13,307 bases of DNA, from contig SHLN01000046.1 of NCBI GenBank assembly GCA_004283105.1, positions 1 to 13,307 on the forward strand, given 5' to 3'. This DNA is from Acidimicrobiia bacterium (lineage in GTDB: Bacteria; Actinomycetota; Acidimicrobiia; Spongiisociales; SHLN01). How positions within the stretch are numbered: the first letter of the stretch is position 1; each line of letters opens with the position of its first letter. Of this stretch, positions 1 to 6,770 are shown piece by piece. Position numbers and translations under genes: made by a program. Under the pieces are notes generated by a model. It made no database searches, had not been told where the DNA came from, and was given only the letters and a program-made list of their open reading frames with translations.

Positions 1-1184
1 TGATTGGCGATGAAGAGCGGCCACAACTCTCCGGAGATGTGACGCTGGGCCACGCCCCAGGATCGAGCGGCCCGGTCGAGCGATTCCCGTCCTTCCAGGG
101 CGTACTGCCGGAAGCGGTCGGGAAACTGGCCGAGGACCAGTTTGCCGCCCTGACCGATGGGGGGATACACGAGCGGGGCCTCGGATACCCGGATGAGCTG
201 CTCGGTCGACGGGTCGCCGCCCGCCTCGGAGTCGCCTTCGGTGTCGGAGTCGCCCGCCGTTGCCTCCATCGTCTCGTCGTAGCTCTCGACGTCCTGCAAG
301 ATCGGGCTCGTGAGACGAACCCGGTCGACACCCTCGGCGATGGAGTCCCGGTCGTTCTCGGCCGCCTGCTCCTCGTCTCCGATCATCCGGTTGCCCGACA
401 CCTCGGTCAACAGGCCGTGCAGACGGGCTACCTGGAGGAGCTGCAGTGCCCGGCCCGCCACCTCCCACACGTCGGTCGCCTCGCGCACACCGTCGAGAAA
501 GGCCATGGCGTCGTCGAGGGCGGCAGCCACGTGGGGCTCCACCTGTTTCTGCAGGCGGTCCCGCTCAGAGTATTCGCCGACTATGAGAAAGCAGGCAAGG
601 GCGAACTGGCCAAGCGGCCTCGCGTGGGCGAGGGCGTCGGGCGACGCCGCCACGTACATGTCTTCGAGTACCGATTGCGCTCCGCGATAAGCCGAGAGGT
701 GGGCCATCTCCTGGCGGGCATCTTCCAGGGCGAGGAAGAGCGCTTCGGCGGCAGGGCCGCCCGCCTCGGCGAGTGCGTCGAGCAGGGGAACCGGGTCCTC
801 GGCTATCTCATCGGCGTCTTCGGGGAGCCACTCGGCCGGGATCGGGCGCTGCTCCTCGAAGTCCGTGACGGCCAGATGAACGACTTCGTGCAGAGCGGAG
901 GCGAGCGCGACTTCGGCCGGCGTCACCGGCGCGCTGCGGCTGTAGGCAGCCTGAAACAGCCGGGGATCGAGCACCACCTCACCCGGCCGGCTGGCGGCCT
1001 CGGATCCGAGCCGTACGTGCAGCTCCTCGTTCTTGCTGAGGGTGCGGGCAAAACGGGTCACCGCCGGAGCCACCCGCTGATAGCGAGCCACCACCGCTTC
1101 GATGACCCGCTCTTCGGGCGGGAGAATGTCGGCGAGGACGGTTTGGCTGCGGTCGCGCATAAGTGGTTCACGATAGTGGGGCAT
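1..1184 (-). CDS. HExxH-containing protein, partial (C-terminus beyond left edge)
   Basis: The minus strand is open from ATG at 1184 to the window edge: 394 codons without a stop, C-terminus missing. Residues 99-103 read HEVVH, an HExxH zinc-metallopeptidase motif, and E154-D-A-R-x-E159 follows about 50 residues later, where gluzincins place their third ligand. A similar HExxH/EDARxE arrangement occurs in N-terminal halves of CobT/NorD-like proteins that end in a von Willebrand A domain; whether such a domain follows here cannot be seen. Residues 300-328 are an acidic, low-complexity linker. There is no signal peptide or membrane segment, so it is probably cytoplasmic. Methionine 9 (1160) is an alternative start; neither start has a clear Shine-Dalgarno. 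It diverges from arfB. The coding strand is certain from protein-like composition and motifs; the function is open. Confidence 0.82.
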   Translation of the reverse strand, partial: MPHYREPLMRDRSQTVLADILPPEERVIEAVVARYQRVAPAVTRFARTLSKNEELHVRLGSEAASRPGEVVLDPRLFQAAYSRSAPVTPAEVALASALHEVVHLAVTDFEEQRPIPAEWLPEDADEIAEDPVPLLDALAEAGGPAAEALFLALEDARQEMAHLSAYRGAQSVLEDMYVAASPDALAHARPLGQFALACFLIVGEYSERDRLQKQVEPHVAAALDDAMAFLDGVREATDVWEVAGRALQLLQVARLHGLLTEVSGNRMIGDEEQAAENDRDSIAEGVDRVRLTSPILQDVESYDETMEATAGDSDTEGDSEAGGDPSTEQLIRVSEAPLVYPPIGQGGKLVLGQFPDRFRQYALEGRESLDRAARSWGVAQRHISGELWPLFIAN

Positions 1185-1230
1185 TGTGAGTCGAGGTTCG
1201 CGTTTGCCGGAGCGCACGATGACTCGAACC

Positions 1231-1286
1231 GACCTTCGACCCTTGACCTTCGTCCTTCGAGGGACGAGGGACGAAGGACGAGGGAC
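1231..1286. repeat. Heptanucleotide tandem array with central strand switch
   Basis: Eight 7-nt units lie end to end in perfect register. The four left units (1231-1258) are of the type GACCTTC or GTCCTTC. The four right units (1259-1286) are of the type GAGGGAC or GAAGGAC, which is the reverse complement of the left type. The array is therefore also an imperfect inverted repeat (20 of 28 positions pair) that could form a hairpin or cruciform. It fills the spacer between two divergent genes, and its last unit supplies the only Shine-Dalgarno-like bases before arfB. Unit variation is by substitution only; no unit has gained or lost a base. Confidence 0.85.
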
Positions 1287-1298
1287 TACGTTGTGCTC

Positions 1299-1724
1299 AT
1301 GGATCTCCCCGTTGGTGACACCTTTACGATTCCCGAAGGGGAACTGAGCTGGTCGTTTTCCACTCCGGGCGGGCCGGGTGGCCAGCATGCCAACCGCAAT
1401 GCCACCCGGGCTCAGCTCGAGTGGGATCTCACGGCGAGCAGTGCGCTCGATCCCGAGGCCAAGGAGCGCCTGCGCAGCGCGCTCGGCGCGCGCATCAAGA
1501 GTGGGGTCGTCTCCGTCACGGCCGGAGAGTCCCGGTCGCAGTGGCGCAACCGGCAGATGGCCCGCCGTCGCATGGCCGATCTCCTCGAGCAGGCCCTCCG
1601 GGAGCGCCGGCGCCGCGTGGCCACCCGGGCTCCGCGCTCGGCTCACAATGCTCGGATTCGTGACAAGCGCCGGCGCGGGGCCGACAAGCGGCTGCGAAGA
1701 CGGCCTGAGATCGACGAGTCCTAG
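1299..1724 (+). CDS. arfB: Alternative ribosome-rescue factor ArfB (peptidyl-tRNA hydrolase)
   Basis: At 141 residues it is almost the length of E. coli ArfB/YaeJ (140). The protein releases nascent chains from ribosomes stalled on non-stop mRNA: its GGQ motif enters the peptidyl-transferase centre and its basic tail lies in the empty mRNA channel. Both are visible: GGPGGQHANRN at 24-34 with GGQ at 27-29, and an Arg/Lys-rich tail at about 104-136. The short length and tail set it apart from RF1/RF2, which have codon-recognition domains. The ATG at 1299 is chosen; a GTG two codons earlier (1293) is equally in frame and better spaced from GAGG at 1280-1283. The frame stays open far upstream, but that part lies antisense to the neighbouring gene and is not real. 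arsC begins 9 nt after the stop, so the two are probably cotranscribed. Confidence 0.92.
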   Translation: MDLPVGDTFTIPEGELSWSFSTPGGPGGQHANRNATRAQLEWDLTASSALDPEAKERLRSALGARIKSGVVSVTAGESRSQWRNRQMARRRMADLLEQALRERRRRVATRAPRSAHNARIRDKRRRGADKRLRRRPEIDES

Positions 1725-1733
1725 GGTGTCGTC

Positions 1734-2177
1734 GTGAGCGAAAGACCATCAGTCCTGTTCGTGTGCGTGCACAACGCCGGCCGCAGCCAGATGGCCGCCG
1801 CCCTCACAGAAATGCACGGCCTGGGCATGATCGATGTCCTGTCGGCAGGGAGTGAGCCTGCGGACCAGATCAACGAGATGGCCGTCGAAGCGATGGCCGA
1901 GTTGGGGATCGATCTCGCAGGTCGCACCCCCAAGCTGCTGTCGAACGAATCTGTGCAGGCCTCCGACGTCGTCATCACGATGGGATGCGGAGACGCCTGT
2001 CCCATCTACCCGGGCAAGCAGTACCTCGACTGGGAGTTGGAAGACCCGGCCGGCAAGGATCTTGCGACGGTTCGCCGGATCAGGGACGAAATCAACCGTC
2101 GGGTGCTCGATCTCGTTCAGGCGCTGCTGGCAGCCGGGCCGGAGTGGGAGCGCCCGCAGGGCCTGCAGCCCGATTAG
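1734..2177 (+). CDS. arsC: Arsenate reductase, LMW protein tyrosine phosphatase fold
   Basis: A 147-residue cytoplasmic protein with the LMW-phosphatase P-loop C11-VHNAG-R17-S, followed by SAGSEPA (37-43), MGCGDACP (83-90) and the DP acid loop (D104, P105). The GCGD.CP plus DWELEDPAG pattern is typical of actinobacterial ArsC rather than of plain tyrosine phosphatases. Such enzymes reduce arsenate to arsenite. Beyond C11 there are C85 and C89, a CX3C pair; the classic thioredoxin-linked S. aureus enzyme has a wider spacing, so the electron donor (thioredoxin or mycothiol) cannot be assigned. It starts at GTG with only weak ribosome-binding sequence, 9 nt after arfB. No arsenite exporter or ArsR is in the window. 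Its place just before the phosphate transporter fits detoxification of arsenate that enters by that route. Confidence 0.9.
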   Translation: MSERPSVLFVCVHNAGRSQMAAALTEMHGLGMIDVLSAGSEPADQINEMAVEAMAELGIDLAGRTPKLLSNESVQASDVVITMGCGDACPIYPGKQYLDWELEDPAGKDLATVRRIRDEINRRVLDLVQALLAAGPEWERPQGLQPD

Positions 2178-2223
2178 GAGCGCGAAAACCTCCTCTAAAT
2201 GGGAGTTCCTGGTGGTTCGAAAC

Positions 2224-2245
2224 GTTTACCTTCCGGTTACCTGAG
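2224..2245 (+). promoter_or_regulatory. Pho-box-like direct repeat upstream of pstS
   Basis: Two consecutive 11-nt units, GTTTACCTTCC (2224-2234) and GGTTACCTGAG (2235-2245), share the core G(T/G)TTACCT. The 11-nt periodicity and the core resemble the direct-repeat units bound by actinobacterial PhoP (Streptomyces consensus G(T/G)TCAYYYR(G/C)G). Less perfect GTTCG elements sit on either side (2215, 2246). The site lies about 90 nt before the pstS start, in the 157-nt gap after arsC, upstream of a possible -10 at 2273-2278. Binding by the RegX3-like regulator of this operon is inferred. Confidence 0.6.
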
Positions 2246-2272
2246 TTCGTGAATCCCGTCACTTGCACCGCC

Positions 2273-2278
2273 TAACTT
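2273..2278 (+). promoter_or_regulatory. Possible -10 element of the pst promoter
   Basis: TAACTT fits the actinobacterial TANNNT -10 pattern and lies 27 nt downstream of the Pho-box-like repeats, which would then occupy the area just upstream of the -35 position. No good -35 hexamer is visible, as expected for a promoter needing an activator. The predicted leader is about 45-50 nt. This is pattern matching only. Confidence 0.35.
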
Positions 2279-2320
2279 CGCGTACGACCGGGCGCCGCGC
2301 CCGTGGTCCGAACACTTCTT

Positions 2321-2327
2321 GAGGAGG
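2321..2327 (+). promoter_or_regulatory. Strong ribosome-binding site deciding the pstS TTG start
   Basis: GAGGAGG is the best Shine-Dalgarno in the window. Two adjacent in-frame TTG codons follow, at 2332 (4-nt spacing) and 2335 (7-nt spacing); the second has the better spacing. Confidence 0.75.
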
Positions 2328-2334
2328 CACATTG

Positions 2335-3396
2335 TTGATACGCAAGAGGGCCTGGATTGCCCTGATTGCCGTTCTGGGGCTGGTCGCTGCCGCCTGCGGC
2401 GGGGATGACTCGAGTGACACGACGGCCGGCACCGACGGGTCGGGGTCTGTCACCACCACGACGACGGCGACGACAGGCGACGTTTCGCAATGGGGTCTCC
2501 CGATCATCGATCCCTTTGACATCCCGTCCGGTGACATCGGTATCGCCGGGTCTTCCACCGTCTTCCCGTTGTCGACCGCACTTGTTTCCAAGTTGATCGA
2601 TGAAGGCGGGCCGGAGTATGCCATTCAATCGGTCGGGTCGGGCGGCGGCTTCGAGCGATTCTGCGTGAGCGGTGAATCCGACATCTCGAACGCCAGTCGA
2701 CCGATCAAGGATTCGGAGCGGGAGTCATGCGCAGCGATCGGCCGGGATCCGATCGAGATCCGGGTGGGAACCGACGCGTTGTCGGTCGTCATCAGCAGCA
2801 CCAATTACTTCGCCCAGGAGCTGACGCTTGCCGAGATCGCCACGGCATTCTCGGCTCCGGCCGGCGCCACCTGGGACTCGGTTAACCCGAGTTTCCCGAC
2901 GCACCCCATCAAGACCTTCTCGCCGGGCGCTGATTCGGGAACATTCGACTATTTCAACGAGGTGGTCTTCGACGAAGCAGACCCGCCGCCCATCCTGGTG
3001 TCGGGTGTGGCGGAGATCGTCGGTGAGGACGACAACATCACCGTCAAGGGCGTGTCGGAGGACGGGTGCACCGAGGGCGACTTGAGCTCGACCTGTGCAA
3101 TCGGCTACTTCGGCTTTGCGTTCTTCCAGAACAGCGCCGACATCTTGCAGGCGGTGGCAGTCGACGGCGTTTCCCCCGGGATCGAGTCGGTCAACGCCGA
3201 CACCTACCCGATCAGCCGGCCGCTGTTCATGTACACCGATGCGGGGATCGTTGCTGAGAAGCCACAGGTTGCCCAGTTCATCGCCTACTACCTCAATAAC
3301 GTCAACGAGGTGATCGGTGAGGTTGGGTACTTCCCTGCTCCCGACGAGAAACTGCAGGAAGCCGCCGATGCAATCGCGGCGGCGGCGGGTTTCTGA
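2335..3396 (+). CDS. pstS: Phosphate ABC transporter substrate-binding lipoprotein PstS
   Basis: The extracytoplasmic receptor that binds phosphate and hands it to PstCA. Residues 1-20 are a basic-hydrophobic signal peptide ending in a lipobox-like VAAA-C21, so the protein should be lipid-anchored. A Thr/Gly/Asp-rich linker follows (about 22-50), then the type II periplasmic-binding fold. Phosphate-site signatures are GSSTVFPL (72-79), VGSGGGFERF (100-109), DISNASRPI (116-124) and GADSGTF (198-204). Four cysteines (C110, C132 and two near the C-terminus) may form disulfides outside the cell. The start is TTG at 2335; TTG at 2332 would add one residue. Length (353 aa) is normal. It is the first gene of the pst-pho unit, behind a Pho-box-like site, and is separated from pstC by a 103-nt spacer with a hairpin, which commonly allows higher expression of the receptor. 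Confidence 0.95.
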   Translation: MIRKRAWIALIAVLGLVAAACGGDDSSDTTAGTDGSGSVTTTTTATTGDVSQWGLPIIDPFDIPSGDIGIAGSSTVFPLSTALVSKLIDEGGPEYAIQSVGSGGGFERFCVSGESDISNASRPIKDSERESCAAIGRDPIEIRVGTDALSVVISSTNYFAQELTLAEIATAFSAPAGATWDSVNPSFPTHPIKTFSPGADSGTFDYFNEVVFDEADPPPILVSGVAEIVGEDDNITVKGVSEDGCTEGDLSSTCAIGYFGFAFFQNSADILQAVAVDGVSPGIESVNADTYPISRPLFMYTDAGIVAEKPQVAQFIAYYLNNVNEVIGEVGYFPAPDEKLQEAADAIAAAAGF

Positions 3397-3430
3397 TTCT
3401 GGTTAACTACAGAGCGCGAAAAGCAGGTCA

Positions 3431-3449
3431 CTGCCGGTGCAGCCGGCAG
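3431..3449 (+). promoter_or_regulatory. Intercistronic hairpin between pstS and pstC
   Basis: A perfect 7-bp stem, CTGCCGG (3431-3437) with CCGGCAG (3443-3449), closes a TGCAG loop. No T-tract follows, so it is not a classic terminator. It sits in the only sizeable gap inside the pst operon and could stabilise the pstS transcript or act as a partial attenuator. A possible upstream GTG start for pstC (3437) would fall inside the stem, another reason to prefer 3500. Confidence 0.5.
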
Positions 3450-3499
3450 GGGCTCGCTCCGCCGGGCACACACGAGAGAGACGGGAGCTGACGAGACCG

Positions 3500-4468
3500 A
3501 TGGCCTTGAAGCTGGGCGCCGTTGACAACATGAAGGAGCAGCTCAAGAAGCGGCGGCGGCCCGGCGAACGCGTCATCATCGGATCCCTCTTCTTCGCCGG
3601 CGCCATCTCCATCGCCGTCACGGTGGGGATCCTCTGGGAGTTGGGCAAAGAATCGCTGCTCTTCTTCACCGACGAGGTCGTTTCCGTCGGGCAGTTCTTC
3701 ACCAGCACGGTCTGGCAGCCTCAGGCAGAGAACTTCGGCATCTGGCCGCTCATTCTCGGCACAATGCTCATCACGGTCATCGCCCTTTTCGTGGCGGTCC
3801 CGATCGGGTTGGCATCGGCGATCTACCTTTCGGAGTACGCAAGCCCCCGGGTACGGGGGTTCTTCAAGCCGCTGCTGGAAGTCCTCGTCGGCATCCCCAC
3901 CGTGGTATTCGGCTTCTTTGCAATCACCTTTGTCACACCGATTCTCCGGGACATCTTCGGGACCAGCGTCGTCGGCTTCTTCAACGTGCTGTCGGCCGGC
4001 ATCGTGGTCGGCCTGCTCATCGTTCCGCTCATCAGTTCCCTCGCCGAAGACGCCATGTCGGCGGTGCCCAGTTCATTGCGCCAGGCTGCGTACGGTCTCG
4101 GGGCGTCCAAGCTCGAAGTGTCGCTGCGGGTGGTGGTCCCGGCCGCGTTGTCGGGCATCGCGGCGGGCATCGTCATCGGCATGTCCCGGGCAGTCGGAGA
4201 GACCATGGTCGTGACCCTCGCTGCCGGAGCCTCGCCGAGAAACTTCAACCTCGGCAGCGACTCCGTGTTCGGGTACATCCTCAGCCCGTTCGAAGCAGCC
4301 CAGACGATGACCGGCTACATCGCCATCACCGCTAGCGGCGACATTTCTTACGACACCATCGACTACAACTCGATCTTCGCGATCGGTCTGACGCTGTTCG
4401 TCATCACGCTCGGCCTCAACTCGTTGAGCAGGCGGATCGTGAAGCGCTTCCGGCAGGAGTATGACTGA
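3500..4468 (+). CDS. pstC: Phosphate ABC transporter permease PstC
   Basis: One of two membrane subunits forming the phosphate channel. At 322 residues it has the family's usual size. A basic cytoplasmic N-terminus (12-24) leads into membrane segment 1 (about 25-47), a periplasmic loop (48-80), then five hydrophobic segments from about 82 to the C-terminus (last about 291-308). The ATP-binding-protein contact loop is at about 179-220, with AVPSSLRQAAYGLGASK and a conserved Gly near its centre; IPTVVFG (132-138) is also typical of PstC. The ATG at 3500 is preceded by GGGAG at 3483-3487 (spacing 12). The earlier GTG at 3437 would add a Pro/Arg-rich stretch unlike the family. The stop TGA shares a base with the pstA ATG (TGATG), indicating translational coupling. 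Confidence 0.94.
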   Translation: MALKLGAVDNMKEQLKKRRRPGERVIIGSLFFAGAISIAVTVGILWELGKESLLFFTDEVVSVGQFFTSTVWQPQAENFGIWPLILGTMLITVIALFVAVPIGLASAIYLSEYASPRVRGFFKPLLEVLVGIPTVVFGFFAITFVTPILRDIFGTSVVGFFNVLSAGIVVGLLIVPLISSLAEDAMSAVPSSLRQAAYGLGASKLEVSLRVVVPAALSGIAAGIVIGMSRAVGETMVVTLAAGASPRNFNLGSDSVFGYILSPFEAAQTMTGYIAITASGDISYDTIDYNSIFAIGLTLFVITLGLNSLSRRIVKRFRQEYD

Positions 4469-5871
4469 TGAGCATTGAGGCGCCGGAGCGGCCGGTTCAG
4501 GAGCACTTTCCGACTCCCGATGAATACGCCGGGCTTCTCAGCAAGCGCACGCGCCGGGCGTGGGTGGTGCAAATGTTCCTTCTGCTGATGCTCACGATCG
4601 CCGTGCTCGGGCTCAGCATCCTCCTCTTTACGATCATCGACGACTCGTTCGGCAACGTGGCCACTGTCAATCAGGTCGAGCCCGAAGAAGGCGTCGTTCT
4701 CGCCGGCCTCGACCCGGCGACGACAAGCTTCGGTGATCTCGGCAAGGACGAATTGGTGACCGCGCTACAAGCCGGCATCAACCGCAACGTTGGCCGACGG
4801 CTGGAGCGGGAACAGCGCTTCTATGAGGATCGCCTCGTGTTCGAGCCACAGGCGAGTTGGGATGAGCTGTGCGCGTCCGATGATCCTGCCCCGGGATGTA
4901 CCTCGTCGGCCCGCGACGCCGGGAATGTCTCGCTGCTCGTGCAAGAGCAGGTAATCGAGCCCGACATCATTGCCGTCAGCGGGATGGTGGAATCGCTGCT
5001 CAACCCGGCGGCCTTCGAGGAGGAGGTGGCTCGCGACTTCGCCGTGAACCCGGAGAAGTACCCGGACTACACGTTCGACCAGGTGCGATTCCAGTGGCGG
5101 GCGTGGTTCAGCTGGAGCTTCATCACTAGTCCTGCCAGTGCCACCCCAGAGATTGCCGGGATTCGGACCGCGGTCCTCGGCTCGATCTGGCTCGTTGCCG
5201 TGACCGTGCTCTTTGCCGTGCCGGTGGGCGTCGGCGCGGCCGTCTACCTGGAGGAGTTCGCCAAGCCGACCCGTCTCAACGATCTGATTCAAACCAATAT
5301 CAACAATCTCGCCGGCGTCCCATCGATCATCTACGGCATGCTCGGACTGGCTGTGCTCGTCCGGGCGCTCGAACCCATAACCTCAGGATCCCTCTTTGGT
5401 ACCGGGGCACCCAATGGCCGGACGGTCCTCGCAGCCGGACTGACCCTGGGACTGTTGACGCTTCCCGTCGTGATCATCAGTTCTCAGGAGGCACTGCGGG
5501 CCGTTCCGGGGTCGCTTCGTCAGGCGGGCATGGGGCTCGGCGCTACCAAGTGGCAGACGGTTCGAAGCCAGGTGCTTCCGGTCGCCATTCCCGGCATCCT
5601 CACGGGGACGATTCTGGCGGTGGCACGGGCGATCGGTGAGACGGCCCCCCTCATTCTGGTGGGCGCTGCCAGCTTCATTACCCAGAGTCCGTCGGGGCCA
5701 TTCTCGCAGTTCACGGCCCTGCCCATCCAGATCTTCCAATGGACGTCACTGCCGCAGCCCGAGTGGCAACACCTCGCCGCCGCAGCCAGCCTCACGTTGC
5801 TGTTGCTGTTGCTGATCCTGAACGGTGCGGCAGTGATACTCAGAAACAAGTACTCAAGGAGAATAACGTGA
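4468..5871 (+). CDS. pstA: Phosphate ABC transporter permease PstA with large extracytoplasmic insertion
   Basis: The second channel subunit of the Pst importer. At 467 residues it is far longer than the usual 280-300. Membrane segment 1 is at about 33-57; residues 58-230 are hydrophilic and should lie outside the membrane; the normal permease core resumes at about 232. The coupling loop is at 339-380 (SQEALRAVPGSLRQAGMGLG), followed by ARAIGETAPLI (386-396) and a Leu-rich final segment (441-459). The insertion contains a cysteine pair (C135, C144) that could form a disulfide and an acidic second half. Some proteobacterial PstA proteins carry an N-terminal DUF3333 region in the same place; I cannot say whether this is the same domain. 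It overlaps pstC by 1 nt and pstB by 4 nt. Identity as PstA is firm; the role of the insertion is unknown. Confidence 0.93.
   Translation: MSIEAPERPVQEHFPTPDEYAGLLSKRTRRAWVVQMFLLLMLTIAVLGLSILLFTIIDDSFGNVATVNQVEPEEGVVLAGLDPATTSFGDLGKDELVTALQAGINRNVGRRLEREQRFYEDRLVFEPQASWDELCASDDPAPGCTSSARDAGNVSLLVQEQVIEPDIIAVSGMVESLLNPAAFEEEVARDFAVNPEKYPDYTFDQVRFQWRAWFSWSFITSPASATPEIAGIRTAVLGSIWLVAVTVLFAVPVGVGAAVYLEEFAKPTRLNDLIQTNINNLAGVPSIIYGMLGLAVLVRALEPITSGSLFGTGAPNGRTVLAAGLTLGLLTLPVVIISSQEALRAVPGSLRQAGMGLGATKWQTVRSQVLPVAIPGILTGTILAVARAIGETAPLILVGAASFITQSPSGPFSQFTALPIQIFQWTSLPQPEWQHLAAAASLTLLLLLLILNGAAVILRNKYSRRIT
5856..5861 (+). promoter_or_regulatory. Ribosome-binding site fixing the pstB GTG start
   Basis: AAGGAG lies 6 nt before GTG at 5868, inside the 3' end of pstA. 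It decides for this GTG over an in-frame ATG 129 nt upstream that lies deep within pstA. Confidence 0.8.
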
Positions 5872-6770
5872 CGAGTGACACGCAACGAGAGGCGGTGGTG
5901 GCGATCCCCACAGACAATGGAGCTCCGGCCGACAATCCCGTCGCGGCCGAGCACGATGATGTCGACCGGACCTACGAACACGACGTAAACGGTGTCATCC
6001 GCACCTCGGACATGGATGTGTTCTACGGGGATTTCCGAGCCGTCGGCAATGTCTCCCTCAGCTTCGCGTTCAACGAGATCACCGCCCTCATCGGCCCATC
6101 GGGCTGTGGCAAGTCGACGGTGCTGCGCTCACTCAACCGGATGAACGACCTCATCCCATCGGCTCGGGTAGATGGCGAGGTGTTCTACCACGGTGAGGAC
6201 ATCTACGACCCGGAGGTCGATCCGGTCGAGATCCGGCGCCGGATTGGAATGGTCTTTCAGAAGCCCAACCCGTTCCCCAAGTCGATCTACGACAACGTCG
6301 CCTGGGGTGTGAAGATCAACGGTTTCAAGGGCCGCAAGGAGGCCATGGACGAAGTGGTGGAGCAAGCCCTCACAGAGGCTGCTCTGTGGGACGAAGTCAA
6401 GGACAAGCTCAACGACAGCGGGCTCTCGCTGTCCGGCGGCCAGCAGCAGCGGCTCTGCATCGCCCGGGCCATCGCCATCCAGCCCGACGTGGTGCTGATG
6501 GACGAGCCCTGCTCGGCGCTCGACCCGATCGCTACGCTTCGAATCGAGGAGCTCATGATCAAGCTCAAGCAGCATTACTCGATCATCATCGTCACCCACA
6601 ACATGCAACAGGCCGCCCGGGTGTCGGACAAGACCGCCTTCTTCAACGTTGAGTTGGACGCCACCGGCCAGCGGACGGGATACCTGGTCGAGTACTCACC
6701 GACCGACGAGCTGTTCACACGGCCCCGCGTGCAGCAAACAGAGGACTACATCACCGGGCGGTTCGGATGA
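5868..6770 (+). CDS. pstB: Phosphate ABC transporter ATP-binding protein PstB
   Basis: The cytoplasmic ATPase that drives phosphate import. All ABC motifs are present: Walker A GPSGCGKST (76-84), Q-loop Q131, signature LSGGQ (188-192), Walker B VVLMDEP (208-214) and switch histidine H244. The phosphate-type sequences FQKPNPFPKSIYDNVA (130-145) and SLNRMNDL (88-95) identify PstB specifically. At 300 residues it is about 40 longer than E. coli PstB; the excess is an acidic, probably disordered N-terminus (about 1-43). The GTG start overlaps the pstA stop (GTGA) and has a good ribosome-binding site. The stop overlaps the phoU start (ATGA). Catalytic residues are intact. Confidence 0.96.
   Translation: MTSDTQREAVVAIPTDNGAPADNPVAAEHDDVDRTYEHDVNGVIRTSDMDVFYGDFRAVGNVSLSFAFNEITALIGPSGCGKSTVLRSLNRMNDLIPSARVDGEVFYHGEDIYDPEVDPVEIRRRIGMVFQKPNPFPKSIYDNVAWGVKINGFKGRKEAMDEVVEQALTEAALWDEVKDKLNDSGLSLSGGQQQRLCIARAIAIQPDVVLMDEPCSALDPIATLRIEELMIKLKQHYSIIIVTHNMQQAARVSDKTAFFNVELDATGQRTGYLVEYSPTDELFTRPRVQQTEDYITGRFG

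Noticed and set aside
39..1298. Plus-strand open frame joined in frame to arfB, suggesting a 561-residue protein
   Set aside because: The part before 1299 is antisense to a minus-strand frame with protein-like composition and HExxH/EDARxE motifs. It resembles no family and would give ArfB a 420-residue extension unknown in the family.
2187..2213. Imperfect hairpin after arsC (AACCTCC with GGGAGTT) as a terminator
   Set aside because: The stem has a mismatch and a wobble pair, and there is no T-tract.
3437..3499. GTG start giving PstC 21 more residues
   Set aside because: The GTG falls inside a hairpin stem and the added residues are not PstC-like; ATG at 3500 fits the family length.
5739..5867. 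In-frame upstream ATG giving PstB 43 more residues
   Set aside because: It lies inside pstA, has no supporting ribosome-binding site, and the GTG at 5868 has AAGGAG at ideal spacing and the usual GTGA overlap.
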